NCBI GenBank assembly: GCA_002812745.2
Contig: NCSJ02000194.1
Span: forward strand, 1 to 64,000
Length of the DNA: 64,000 bases
Reading direction: 5' to 3'
From: Scytalidium lignicola
Lineage: Eukaryota > Ascomycota > Leotiomycetes
In this document: in pieces, positions 10,225 through 21,798 of the stretch
Numbering within the stretch: position 1 is the first letter of the stretch
Layout: every line of letters starts with the position of its first letter
Notes under the pieces: generated by a model
The model's input: only the letters and a program-made list of their open reading frames with translations
Databases searched by the model: none
Told to the model about the DNA's origin: nothing
Program-made: the position numbers and the translations under genes

Positions 10225-11274
10225 ATGGCGGGCGAGCGCATAGTTCCCAAAGCGCTCCAAGACGGAGACCTTATCGCTTTTATATCACCCTCGACACGGC
10301 TCAATCGATCATTTCCCACGCCGCAGCAAAGAGCCAAAGCGTTCTTTGAGAAGCAAGGCTACAGGGTCAAGGTAATATTCAATGATGCTGTAGCAACCAA
10401 CAACATCCATGAAGCTATTCTCCAGCGTTGCGAAGAGGTCCATGAAGCTTTCCGCGACCCTGATGTCAAGGCTGTCATCTGCACGGTCGGTGGCACGCCA
10501 TCAAATGAACTACTGCCCTATCTAGACTATCCACTCATTAAAGCTAATCCCAAGATCTTCGTCGGCTACTCAGACATAACCATGCTCCACTATGCCATCT
10601 CCCATCAGACCGGCCTCCAAACCTTCTACGGTCCCTGTGCCCTATCTGAATTCGGCGAAGCTCCAGAACCCTTCCCCTTCACCGTGAATCACTTCTTCCA
10701 CGTACTGCGCGACTCGGCTGGGCGGTCTGTAGGTACTCTCCCAAGGTCGCCATCCTGGGCGGAGAAATATCCTTCCTTCTTTTACGGTGATGAAGCTGCG
10801 GATACCTCCCGTGAGTTATCCACGTCACCAAGCTGGACTTGGCTTCGTCGTGGCTCAGCTCACGGCCGTATCTTTGGCGGCTGCATCTCGGTAGTGGTAA
10901 GGTTGGCGGGAACAAAGTATTGGCCCGACTACAAAGGGAAGATCCTCTTCCTGGAGTGCCCTGGAGGAGATAGCGCCAGAGATCCGTATCCTATATCTCG
11001 TGCGAGGGCCGCGATTGCGGATCTAGTTAATACTGGCGTGTTTCGGGAGATTAGTGGGCTTGTTATTGGGAGGTCATTTGGATATGATGAGGATATGAGA
11101 AGGCAGTTTGCACAGATTATTGCGGGCCTACTTGAGGGTACCACGTTCCCGATTTTGATGGAGGTGGACATTGGACATACTGCTCCACAATTGACTATCC
11201 CTTTGAATGCAATGGCTAGTTTGGACTCGGAGAAGGATGAGTTTAGTATTCTGGAACCTGGAGTTATTCCGTAG
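10225..11274 (+). CDS. S66 family serine peptidase (LD-carboxypeptidase / MccF-like)
   Basis: A 349-aa intronless protein of peptidase family S66. Bacterial members cleave L,D-peptide bonds in murein tetrapeptide (LdcA) or hydrolyse microcin C-type peptide-nucleotides (MccF). The first ATG is at 10225 (MAGERIVPKAL). The Ser-Glu-His set is intact: S116 in the nucleophile elbow VGYSDIT, E244 in LFLECPGGD, and H318 in DIGHTAPQLTIPL. The N-terminal signature GDLIAFISPST and the CTVGGTPSNELLPYLD stretch are typical. There is no signal peptide, so it is probably cytosolic. Its insertion between SFFYGDEAA and GRIFGGC is closer to MccF than to short LdcA types. Fungi lack murein, so the substrate is unknown; detoxification of peptide-nucleotides or other amides is only an inference. 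Confidence 0.93.
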   Translation: MAGERIVPKALQDGDLIAFISPSTRLNRSFPTPQQRAKAFFEKQGYRVKVIFNDAVATNNIHEAILQRCEEVHEAFRDPDVKAVICTVGGTPSNELLPYLDYPLIKANPKIFVGYSDITMLHYAISHQTGLQTFYGPCALSEFGEAPEPFPFTVNHFFHVLRDSAGRSVGTLPRSPSWAEKYPSFFYGDEAADTSRELSTSPSWTWLRRGSAHGRIFGGCISVVVRLAGTKYWPDYKGKILFLECPGGDSARDPYPISRARAAIADLVNTGVFREISGLVIGRSFGYDEDMRRQFAQIIAGLLEGTTFPILMEVDIGHTAPQLTIPLNAMASLDSEKDEFSILEPGVIP

Positions 11275-11540
11275 TAGCTGACATCATGGGACTTGCATGT
11301 ACCCGTAATCTATAAACCTTATTCATACATAAATACAATACCATTCATAAGAGTAGCAAAACTTATACTAAGTATTTACAAGGCGTTGAATGAGATCATG
11401 AAAATTAGGTTCGGTACTTTTTTTTTAAAATACCCCGATATGACGGGGGAGCCGCGTGACTTACCTGTCCATACCTACGATCTAGGCAGCAATAAAATCT
11501 GCAATAATCATGAGAACCTAACTGAATCACAACATTCAGA

Positions 11541-11701
11541 TACCGTATTTACTCACGGCTTCCGGTATGGAGCTAAGGCCCCTGTTTTCCGCTATATGGC
11601 ATATTGAGGAAATGATTTACTGTTTTAATGCTAGCAATTCGCACTGTATAGCGTTACATTTACTTCTAGCTCCATACCGGTAGCCGTGAGTAAATACGGT
11701 A
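11541..11701. mobile_element. MITE-like 161-bp inverted-repeat element
   Basis: The arms 11541-11575 and 11667-11701 are reverse complements at 34 of 35 positions (TACCGTATTTACTCACGG at the outer end) around a 91-bp AT-rich centre. Each arm ends in TA, which fits a Tc1/mariner-type TA target duplication with termini CCGTATTTAC. There is no ORF inside. It could also simply be a hairpin, but the arm identity and TA ends favour a miniature inverted-repeat transposable element. Confidence 0.65.
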
Positions 11702-13203
11702 GGTTATAAACTACTTGTCTCGAATATCTCGAAATAGCAATTATAATAGTAGTTTAAATCTTAGATACGTCAAGCACATCTGCAATACTATCAAAGCCAC
11801 AACTAACACGCCTTGATGGGCTTCGAATCAAAGAGCACAAAGAGCATCTTAACCTAGCACACTAGCTCATCCATACCGAGGAATCTTCATCACAAGCAAT
11901 ATCCCCCCTACTCAGCGTCAAAATTTGCATATAGCGGTGACTCCTTTCCCTCCATCTGTGCCCTCCACATACATAACACACTACATCAAGCTAGCAGCAA
12001 TTCAGTATCCATCCTAAATTGCTTCGCGGAATACTGCTAAATTGATAGCTAGCATTCCTGAATACGTCCCGCATATCAGCACGAGATCATCTAGGAACTT
12101 GATGGGTAGGGTTAATGCTGCATACCCTTGTAGCTGAGTAACTAATAGAGAGAATATGAAAAAAAAAGCCCCTGTCAAATCAAAAAATAAGATTAAAGGA
12201 AGAATCAACCACTAAACTCTAACAAAGACCAATCCTCTCCAAATCCCCGCCCCCCCCCTTTCTGCATAGCCTCCACCGGTCTTCTATGCTCATCTATTTG
12301 TTATTGGCATATGGCTAGGCAGCAATCTTAACTTAATTATGTGAGCTTTGGGTATCTAATTCATAATTCACTCCTTCTTAACTCGAGATAACCAGCGCCA
12401 TAGGTCAATATTGTTTTTCTCACAAGTAATTTTGTGCTGATAATTAACCAAACTGATTAATGTTATACCAAGTGTTAAATTAAGATCTAAAATCTTTGTT
12501 ACTCAAGTACTCAACTACTATATTGTGAAGCTGCAATAGGAGGCTAGGATATAATTTTCACTACCATGATAATGACTTAAGGAATATTACATTCGGTTTG
12601 TGATGAAATCACTCATACTTTGTTATCAAACTCTAATCACTATCAATTATCCCCTGGCTAGGCTCTTTGTTCTCCACTGAATATCCCTCACGATATCATT
12701 CGAGATTTCTATAATCCTTCAAATGTTCCATGTTATCATCTGCCAGAGACTCAGTCGTTATCAAGTGGCATAGACCTTACTAATCTTTGCTTCGAGCTCT
12801 AGTGTAAACTACTACACATCTCACCATGCATAAACCCACAGAGGCTAAGATTTCTTTGACAACGCTCAAATCCTCCAAATCTCTTCTCTCACATGAATGC
12901 AAGCACCAAAGTACCATCAATCAGCCATCCCTGATATCCTTTTACGGTTGATATTCCTTAAGTTAATATTCTTTGTCAGCCCTAGATAGTAACCTCTTCT
13001 CCACAATTTCGTCGAAACTCTCAAGAACTCGATCAGCATCACTTCCTAGAACCGAGCCGAATATTTCTTTTCGATCCTACATTGTGTGCAGAAAATTACG
13101 CCATTCCTTGTTGAGGATTCCTAGGTACTCTATAACCTCTCCTTTTGGAGGAGAAGCACGGAACGTCAAAGAAATTTATCCTTGCTGGACCATACATAGT
13201 CTT

Positions 13204-13420
13204 CTTTGTTTTCAAAAGTTAGCACTTCCAGGTCCTTTGTGTTTTCGCAAGATTAGTTTGATCCTTGTAAGATATTTTAGGCACAAAGAAGGGTGGCTAC
13301 AAACTCGTGTACTCTTTGTTTTCAAAAGGTAGCACTACTAATCTCATCGTGTTTTCGTAGGATTGGTTTGATACCTGCAAATATTTTAAACAAAGAAAAG
13401 CAGCCATGAACTCTTCTACT
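13204..13420. repeat. Diverged tandem duplication, period about 109 bp
   Basis: Two copies (about 13204-13312 and 13313-13420) share the order CTTTGTTTTCAAAAG.TAGCAC, GTGTTTTCG.A.GATT.GTTTGAT, then ATATTTTA..CAAAGAA. They differ by substitutions and small gaps, so the duplication is old. It lies upstream of the lineage-restricted gene at 13747. Confidence 0.7.
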
Positions 13421-13746
13421 CTTGATATTTCTGTGTTCTATTTTCGTTGCTTTCATTTACCTACGTTACTCTCGTCCAGCCAACACTTGGCTTTGTCTGA
13501 ATTATTAATAGAGCAAAGGATAAGTTAGCAATTCTCGATCAACTATAAGTATCCTGGACACAAAGTCCTTTATGGGTTCGCTGTTGTTCAGTGATATCCA
13601 ACTATAGCTTATCAGTCCACATAATCATCTTCAGTCTTTAGATTTGAGTCAGCCCTGACTTTGATTCCAACTCCACATTCAACTCTACTACAAGTCCGAA
13701 CTGAAAGCTAGTTTTGCCTTACCTTGCCGTATACTCAAAATTGAAT

Positions 13747-14649
13747 ATGGCAATGCAACAAGAGAACCAGCTCACCGATGCCAAAGACAGCGCTCTATTA
13801 TACAACCTCTTTAGTCAGAACAACTCCCTGAAGGGAATGGACCTTGATCAAAAGCTGTTCGACGAGCTTTACCAGGTCACAGGCGCGTTGTTGGATCGGC
13901 AGTATGACAGTCTTGAAAAAATCACAGTAACTCTCAAGCAGATGAACTGCAAGTTTACCGGTTCTAATCCAGCTGCAAGTCACTCCTACACTGAAGTCGA
14001 CCCTGAGCTTGACGGAGCCTATACGCAAGTACCAGCAGCAGACCCCGGAGAATCAGATCTTCCCGATCAGCAAACACTCTTGGATACACCAAACATGATT
14101 CCTATGATACATACTTGTCCTCACAACTGCACCGACAATTGTATCATCTCTATCCAGCTTGGCCAAGGTCAACACGGTAGGCCGGTGGTCTTCAGGGATG
14201 TCTTGGGGGCCTTTTGTCGATCAGATGAGCCTGGGATCACTGAACTAGATCGGTACCGCTTCGACGAGCTCGGAGCCGCCCTTCAGCATCAGGGCAAGAC
14301 GCAGGCCATCTTTCGATTTAATCAAGGTCGTGACCGATTGCGATACATCGATCGTAATGGGACTACTCGCTATTGCGGCAACCAGCGCCAGTTTCGTGTC
14401 TCTTTAACCGATATGTACTATCACCAGGGCATGAGAGTGCTAGAATACTACCTCGAGCGTGGAACTGCCAGCAAGAGACAGCGACAAGAGAGTTCTGAAG
14501 GCACGACCGCCACGCCGAGTAGTGCTAAAGAGCCACAAGCCTTGCCAATGCGAAGCCGATCCTCTTCAGGAACTGAGACCGAGAAGCAAACAAGCCCATC
14601 CAACAGTGCCAACAAGCATCCTCGAGTTGACGACTGCATGGAAGAGTAG
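13747..14649 (+). CDS. Uncharacterised, probably lineage-restricted protein
   Basis: A 300-aa ORF with no family I recognise. The first ATG is at 13747 (MAMQQENQLTDAKD); the frame upstream is open only to a TTG at 13714. The N-terminal half is acidic with a helical start. The centre has a compact Cys/His patch, HTCPHNCTDNC (about residues 122-132), which could bind a metal. A likely folded region follows (FRDVLGAFCRSDEPG, then RYRFDELGAALQ and FRFNQGRDRLRYID). The last about 55 residues are Ser/Thr-rich and disordered, with KRQRQES as a possible nuclear signal. No introns are visible. Even codon use and length argue for a real gene, but no function can be given. Confidence 0.6.
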   Translation: MAMQQENQLTDAKDSALLYNLFSQNNSLKGMDLDQKLFDELYQVTGALLDRQYDSLEKITVTLKQMNCKFTGSNPAASHSYTEVDPELDGAYTQVPAADPGESDLPDQQTLLDTPNMIPMIHTCPHNCTDNCIISIQLGQGQHGRPVVFRDVLGAFCRSDEPGITELDRYRFDELGAALQHQGKTQAIFRFNQGRDRLRYIDRNGTTRYCGNQRQFRVSLTDMYYHQGMRVLEYYLERGTASKRQRQESSEGTTATPSSAKEPQALPMRSRSSSGTETEKQTSPSNSANKHPRVDDCMEE

Positions 14650-16288
14650 TGGAGCAGTGAGAATCTGGAGAGGAATTACCTTGAGGTGATTAATGATAGT
14701 GATAAAAAGGGGGTAGATAGGCAATATGAATTGGTAGATTTGCACCGGAGGACTTATAGCTCATAGCTCCACAGAATGTTATTCGCATATCCAGCTAGCC
14801 TGTTCATTTAACTACTAAACGTTTTGCACTTGCCAACTTTTCCCTTTAGCGTTCTCAAGAGTGACGTTTTTTTGAAAGAAAGAAAGGGAGAGAAAAGAAA
14901 AAAGATCCATTTCAAAGGTCAAATGAGTATACAAGAAAATTTGTTTCTTCTTTCTTACCATTTAACTATTGATTCTATTGCCAATAGCAAGATCGTAGAA
15001 TATTGCTAGTAAAAAAACTCTATACCGTAGCCTTAAGTGTTCTCTGCAGGCACCAAATTAGGATTAGACAAATAAAGAGTATGACTACAAAAACAAAAGG
15101 CCAACTAAGCGGTCGTAGGGTCTTGTACTTGGAATCTTTGAGAATATTATCCTGACGAAAACAGCAATCAAGGGCATGATAGATACTTTAGAGGTTCCAG
15201 TTAAAAACAGGAGAGGGCTCTTCTGCTTCAATGCATCTACTTACGATGCCACCGTTGAGTCATCTCTCATGGCAGGATAAACAGATTTTGTTTTGGCCGA
15301 AACTGTGAATATAGCCGATTCGTGAATAGGCCAGTTTGGAACAGATATAAACACTGATAGATAGTCCGATTAAACGTAGCCAGGATATCCAAAAGCATCC
15401 TATCTTAGTGTGTTGACATGACTTGCCCTTAAAACATGAGACTATGAATGCCACAGCATCATGACTGATGACTCGTAATTGTGGGCTCCCACGCCATACC
15501 GTGTACAGTATGCTGCATAAAATTGTTAGTGTAAGGCGATGTACGGATACATCTAGAAGACATTTACACGCCACAATTCTCTACAACTAAGCAGAGTCCC
15601 CTAACAAATATATCCTCAAAGCTGTTCAAAATTCATAAAAAGTTGCGAGCACGTTGTTGTGGCTCGGGAAATGATTCAACCGAGTGAGTGGCATGCCCTG
15701 GGCGAAAAGCTGTTCTCGCCTAGGATTGGTTCATCAGTCAGCACGGCCAATGGGTAATATGCAGCGCGCACGGCGGCCGCTAAAAATATTTCTGCAGCAC
15801 CGACCTCGCAACCGTGTTCCTTTTTCTTTGGGAATGGAATCCACTTTCCTTATCTTCTTCTCTCGCAAACGGTATGGTATACTACAGCTCTTTGAAAATG
15901 GAGTCAATTAATTGGCGTCGTGCCAAACGCCCCCACCAAGGTATCTAGTTTCTCTTTTTAACTAACTGCGACCAAACGGAACGTATTCCCGAACAATTCT
16001 CCTTTTCCGATAACCGGCCATGTGTTTTGCGTTCACCGCGCGCCGTCATGAGATTGTAAGATTCTCCTGGCGTTATTTATTATTTTAAGTCCTCTTTTTT
16101 TTACGTTTCATTGGATGATTGCGTTCTCTTTCTCCTGATGTTTGCAAGGTTAAGTTGCAATATTTTAATACATGTTCTGGACCCGTTGGACGTTCTTCAG
16201 GTTTTTCTGAAAAGAACTTTTTCAGTAAATTGAATCTTTTTTTCCTATCCCTTCGTTTCGGATGTGATTGTGTGGATACATCTACGTC
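14650..16288. other. Intergenic, no supported gene
   Basis: A 1.6-kb AT-rich spacer between the uncharacterised gene and the MFS transporter. Minus-strand ORFs at 15260-15574 and 16085-16312 have no family resemblance. The last about 200 bases (TTTTTTCC and CTTTTT stretches before the ATG at 16289) look like a fungal 5' untranslated region. Confidence 0.45.
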
Positions 16289-18144
16289 ATGTTGAAGGAA
16301 TACATGCAACACTTCTCTCTCGAGAAGGATGTCGACATCCCATCCTCATCGGCCTCATCGGTGTGGCATGGAATGCATAGTATGGAAGGCTCCGACCATG
16401 ATCGTATCCCAAGGAGAGATACTGAGATCGATATCGAGGCTGGTCTTGATGAGAAGCCTGAGGATGATGACCAAGAAAGAAATGCAAGAGGTGGTGTTTT
16501 GGGAGGCTTGGTTGCTAGGACTATATCAAGAAGCAGCATGAAAGAACCGGGACCACCTCCTGATGGAGGTTTGGTTGCTTGGATACAAGGTGCGTGTATT
16601 TTTTCTTCTGTTGGTGACATCCTGAGATTACGGGATGGTTGTGTACCTCGTAAATTGGGACTACCAGTGGTGGATTTGCCGCATTGATGAAAAGGTTTTG
16701 ACGTACTCACCCGAATGACAGTGGTGATGGCATTTCTCGTGCTAGTTAACACATGGTAAGCCTTCATCCTTATTCTAACCGTATCCTTGTTGTTGACATG
16801 AATCCATCGCCACAGGGGCATAATAAACTCCTTCGGAGTGTTCCAAACATACTACACAACAACGCTCCAACGCCCACCTTCCGATATCTCATGGATAGGT
16901 TCGATTCAGGTCTTCCTCCTCTTCTTTATGGGGACCTTCACTGGTCGTATCGCAGATGCAGGTTACTTCAAGCAAATTTTCTTTTTCGGCACCATACTGT
17001 CCGCCATTGGCATCTTCATGACATCCCTTTCCAAAACCTACTTGCAGCTTTTCCTTGCACAAGGGGTATGTCTCGGATTAGGCAACGGTTGTCTATTCTG
17101 TCCATCTTTGAGTTTGATAAGTACTTATTTCACCACCAAGAAGAGTATGGCCATTGCGATAGCTACAACAGGTAGTGGGATCGGGGGAGTGGTTTATCCA
17201 GCGATGGTGCAGCAGTTACTTCCACGAATTGGATATGGTTGGACAATTAGGGCGTTGGGATTCATTCAATTTGGGAGTCTGCTCATATGTAACTTTGGGT
17301 CCAAACCAAGAATAAAACCAAGAACTTCGGGTCCAATTGTCGAATGGGCTTCTTTCAAGGAACTACCATATCTCTTCTATGCAATTGGGATGTTTTTCGT
17401 AGGTTTTTAAACTATTCCTGGACATTCGAATACGCGTATATATTAACATTTAAATCCAGTCCTTCTGGGGATTATATTTCGGATTCTACTATGTACGTAT
17501 TCTCCACAGCCCGTTCAATATCTATCTACTCACCTTCTCTCAGATCGGCTCATTCGCCCGCGACCTAATTGGTGTGACATACTCCCAATCAATCAACCTT
17601 CTAATTCTCATGAACGGCACGGGCCTCATTGGTAGAACCATCCCGGGATTCCTGGCAGATCGATATTTCGGCCCCTTAAACACGATCCTCTTTGGCACGC
17701 TCTGTACAACTGTCACTATCTTTGGCTGGATCGGCGTCCACGATCGTGCTGGAACATATGCCTGGGCTATAATGTACGGGATAACCAGTGCAATAGTACA
17801 AGCGCTGTTTCCGGGGACGCTGAGCTCCTTGACTACTGACCTGAGTAAGGCTGGTGTGAGGATGGGGCAGGTTTTTGTAAGTATCCTTCGCACTGTTTTT
17901 CATACTACAGTACCAAGATCTCCGTTCAGTTTATATGAATAGAGGGCTATTTCTAACCAGATAACAGACCATCGTTAGCTTTGCTTGTCTTACTGGGCCT
18001 TCAATTGCTGGCCAACTGATTCAGGTAAAAGATGGTGGGTATCTCTATGCTCAGTTATATGCTGGAATGTGTCTTCTGGTTTCGCTCTTCTTCCTTTCTG
18101 CTGCGAAGTTGGCAAAGTCAAGAGATGTGCTGACGAAGATGTGA
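16289..18144 (+). CDS. MFS transporter, monocarboxylate-porter type
   Basis: A major facilitator superfamily protein of the fungal monocarboxylate transporter-like (MCH) group, expected in the plasma membrane. Six exons, 16289-16589, 16722-16755, 16816-17398, 17460-17492, 17544-17876 and 17968-18144, give 486 aa in frame with GT..AG at every intron. The acidic N-terminal tail (about 90 residues) ends in the group signature PPPDGGLVAWIQ. The next two joins create VVMAFLVLVNTWGIINSFGVFQ, the first membrane span. The A-like motif GRIADAGYFKQIFFFGT follows helix 2, and GLGNGCLFCPSLSLISTYF marks helix 5. The second half has the repeat GRTIPGFLADRYF. Twelve spans are plausible. The 33- and 34-nt exons are real because they restore conserved spans. 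The substrate is unknown; homologues do not all carry monocarboxylates. Confidence 0.92.
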
Positions 18145-18917
18145 AAATGGGCATCAGGAATGGTTGTTTTGCATAGGTTTATAGGAGTTTGGAGCTCAAA
18201 ATGTTTTCGGAAGTATTACTTGGGTATCAAAAAGGCATACATACACGATAGAAAGTAGATAATACACTATAGATAATAAACTATAATAGGTACTCGGTAT
18301 TGAGGTGGTATATACAAGATAGAGCGTGAGTCTCTGTGTTATGGAACGTGTCAGTTCAGCCACCACAGCTATGTTTCAAAACTACTAGGCTTTGGCTGGA
18401 CATCACCATACTGCAGTCATTCGATATTCCACCTTTTGTCCAAACTGCTGTACAGTACCATGTACCACCTTCATTGAGAGATTCTGTGATGTCTTGGTCA
18501 ATCAGCCTCGACTTGGTTAGCGGTGGCGACTGCACTTGTCTTAGAGTCGAGTCAAAACCGAACTCACGTGAAGAAGCCAGCCCTAACTCTTGGTTACCAT
18601 ACTCCTTCCCTACCGACCGAGTATGGACGAAGCAAGTCTCTATACAATGAATGATGTCTTGAAGACCCTTTGCTAGGTTTTGAAGTGAGACAGGTCCGCG
18701 CTACCTCAGAGGAGGGGAATACCGTCAGTAGTAATAGTTCATTTTACTCCACCCGACATTCTCCCCCCAGGGCCTAGACCACACCAGACAGGGCATGAAT
18801 TGATTCTTTCACATCCCGTAATTTACCCTTATTTCTCCCACACGCAGAGACCTCTCTTATCAACGAATTCTCCCGACTTCTCGCCGGTAATCGCGCGCCT
18901 CAGCTACGTGTTAAGTC
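18145..18917. other. Spacer / promoter of the second zinc-cluster gene
   Basis: The 3' side belongs to the MFS gene. From about 18750 the sequence becomes C- and CT-rich (CCCCCCAGGGCC, CTTATCAACGAATTCTC) before the ATG at 18918, as in fungal promoters and 5' leaders. No gene is supported. Confidence 0.45.
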
Positions 18918-21355
18918 ATGTCGGGCTATACGGCTTCCGGAAACACTTATCCTCATGCTCCATACCCCGCGGCCCAGCTTCCTGTCGCTGGTGTGCAACA
19001 AGTCGCCGGCACCGACCCGCAGCTCCAGAATCCTCCTCCTCATTCGCATCAACAGCATCAACCTCCACAGCCCTACCAGTATGACCCGCCACCTCCACCT
19101 CCCCAGCTCCAGCTTCAGCAACAGCAGGGAATTCCTGCGGCGTATAGCAATGCTCCTCCAACACCAGCAAACGGTCATGCGCAGCCCGGACAGCAGCATG
19201 GCTCGCCAGCCAGTGGAGGAGACGGGCAGAAGGGCAATCGCCTGCGGAAAGCTTGCGACTCTTGCAGCATACGCAAGGTGAAGGTAAGCTATCCAGAGCT
19301 CGGAAAGGCGCTCAATTAATCCATAATCATGATAACTAATCATTTTCTCTCGCAGTGCGACGAGTCTGGACCACCGTGTCGTGCCTGCGCAGTGTTGGAT
19401 ATCCCGTGTACCTTCGAGCGACCCAGCCGCCGTCGAGGCCCTCCAAATCGACACGCAGAAGCCATCAAGAAGCGCAGGCTCGAGGGGCCATCCGAACCTT
19501 CATTCTCCTCGCCCACGTCTCCGAGTAATGTCGCTGCGACGCTGGCTTCATTTTCCTCCCATGCCGTGCTCTCCGCCGAGTCGATATGTCCCTTCCCGAT
19601 CCTCGAGCTCCTCGTCGACGATTTCTTCACGTACATACACCCATTGGCGCCTTTCCCTCACGAGCCATCGTTCCGAGCTGCCTTTAAACACAGAGAGGAC
19701 CTGAATAATCCTGCCTTTCTCGCGCTATTGGCGTCAATGGTTGGCATCCTGGTTGCGTCATTCCCGCGAAAGCCTCGACAACATCTAAAGGCTCAACATC
19801 GACAAGATCTCTTCCCTAATTCGATGAGCTTGGTAGAACGGTGTCATAAAGTGGCGGTAGAAGCAAGAGGGCCGGGATATTTGGATAAGGATCTATCCGT
19901 GTACGATGCTGCGACCAGCTACTTCCTTGGTTTGGCCGGTGCATATACGTTTGATTGGAAGTCGTGTCGATTATATTTTGGTGAAACTTTAAGTATCTCG
20001 AGGATTCTTGGTGCACATAGGGCAAAAGATCCTGGCTTCAATGCAGATGTCATGCCGGCTGCTTTTGGAATTGCTGCCACTGGATTTGAACCGAGGGTTG
20101 AACAAGTGGATTTTATCAAACAGGAAATCGGGAGGAGGATCTTCTGGATTATGTTTGTGGGAATAAGGTATGTCATGGTCATGGTCATGGAGGATTTGAA
20201 GTCTCATCTAACCTAAACAGATCTATGCAACAACTTGGAGCCTCGTTCGGAGAACTCATCATTCCTCCTCCTACGCCCAATGAACCATATCCTCCTTTGC
20301 CTCTTGAAGTAGATGACGAATATATCTACGTTGACCACGTCGATCCACAACCACCAGGGCTAATGTCGAAGCTCACCGGCTTCAACCTTGGCATACAGAT
20401 CTATATGACCTGCACGCCCCTAGCTACAATGGAGTTAGCTTACGGAATCGATGAAGTCTTTGACTGGAGCCGGCAAATGCGTGTCCTAGGAGACTGTCTA
20501 CGTGCCGTGAAACGTACATTAGACGTTGTGCCTCAAGAATTAATGCTTCAGCCAGGCTCCCAACCCGGTGAATTTGCATCATCAGATCGAGCATACTTCC
20601 CTCCTGGTCCGGAGTTCGGTGCTGGGGACGACAGGAAATGGGTTCCCGGCGCACTAGAATCAAGATTGAAGATTCAATATGAGATCCAGAAAGCAAACAT
20701 CTACGCTAGTCAATTGGGAACTCGATCATATATCGTGGAGAAGTACTGGAATTTCCTCGAGGTGCGGAAAGGAAATGAGATGAATGGTGGACGGACGGGT
20801 AGTAGTGGTGGACAATTGACATCGCCTGGCTTGATGTCAAGTGGATTAGATGGTCTGTCGTCGAGGTCGACAACTGATAACTATGAGGCCATTGAGACGA
20901 TGATTTCGAATGAGAGAGAGAGTATTGTCAAGGACCTCTTACGTGTCTTAGGGAGTATCAGTCAAGTCAACATGGAACCTAATGGCGCCAGTTTCGTAAG
21001 TAAATTCCACATTCATACTCTTTTATTTCTCAGTTCCTCTTCTCTATCCTGCCATACCCAATAACCTCCTTTATTAATCCAAAAACAGATCAACAAAATC
21101 CGTCAAATTGCTAGTACCTTAATCGACACCCCACAGAACCGTAAAGGACCGCTCGCAATAAAAGCTGAAGAATACCTAGGCCGCTTCCTCGAAGTACTCA
21201 TGAAACTTGAGCGTGTGGGTCCCGGTGGACCGAGGGCCAGTGGTGTACCAAGCGATCCAGATGAGATTGATGAAGAAGAATTAAACAGCTGGGCAGATTT
21301 GAGAGATCAGCAAAACCGATTTGCACAGGCTGGAGGATTTCTGGGTGATTTTTAG
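18918..21355 (+). CDS. Zn2Cys6 transcription factor with fungal-specific regulatory domain
   Basis: Four exons, 18918-19283, 19356-20167, 20221-20995 and 21089-21355, encode 739 aa in frame; every intron has a strong donor (GTAAGC, GTATGT, GTAAGT) and a CAG acceptor. Residues 1-105 are Pro/Gln-rich and disordered. The zinc cluster is C113, C116, C123, C130, C133 and C140, followed by the linker SRRRGPPNRHAEAIKKRR, which is also a likely nuclear signal. The central region (LELLVDDFFTYIHPLAPFPHEPSFRAAF and EIGRRIFWIMFVGIR) is the fungal-specific transcription factor domain, expected to contact or sense a ligand. Intron 1 lies between K122 and C123. The family is conserved in Pezizomycotina, but I cannot name the regulon. 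The gene runs towards COA6. Confidence 0.93.
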
Positions 21356-21798
21356 GGAGGCGTTTTTCTGGTTATGGTTTGGGATTCTGGGAAATGGATT
21401 GGATCAACTTTTTGCCACATTTCAAAATTCAAAACAATCTACTTTCTATGAAAAAAGCTTGTATGGTATAGTGGCTAGACATATACTTTGGGGGATTCGC
21501 CTTTTTTACCTTTTGCTTTTGGAGAGGGACAATGGATATGTGTATATATACAAGGTGTCTATCAGGATTGTTGCATTTACGAATGAATTTCTCTAATAGT
21601 CAAAGATCACGTTACTTCAATCCAAACCGTTTCCAGAACTTCCAATATAACCAGTTTGCATAACTTATCTCATAGAGCGGGATGAACCATATAATACATC
21701 GTTACATACTAAACGTTGGAGAGTCTGTACCAATATAACCCCCCTTTCGCCTTTGTTTTATTATACATGTGTCGATTTTCTTCTGCCCAGAATCACAG
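21356..21798. other. Convergent 3' spacer
   Basis: It contains the 3' untranslated regions of the zinc-cluster gene (+) and COA6 (-). The plus-strand ORF at 21321-21596 is an out-of-frame run-on past the stop at 21355. Nothing else is seen. Confidence 0.5.

Larger units (their letters stand above)
11275..13746. other. Gene-free AT-rich stretch with repeats
   Basis: It contains a 161-bp inverted-repeat element (11541-11701) and a diverged tandem duplication (13204-13420). The plus-strand ORF at 12973-13332 covers part of that duplication and looks like a by-product. Apart from these I see nothing supportable, and no RNA gene. Confidence 0.5.

Noticed and set aside
12973..13332. 119-aa plus-strand ORF
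   Set aside because: It overlaps the diverged tandem duplication and shows no conserved content.
16289..21355. A biosynthetic gene cluster centred on the MFS transporter and the zinc-cluster regulator
   Set aside because: No backbone synthase (PKS, NRPS, terpene) or tailoring enzymes lie nearby; the following genes are COA6 and SYS1.
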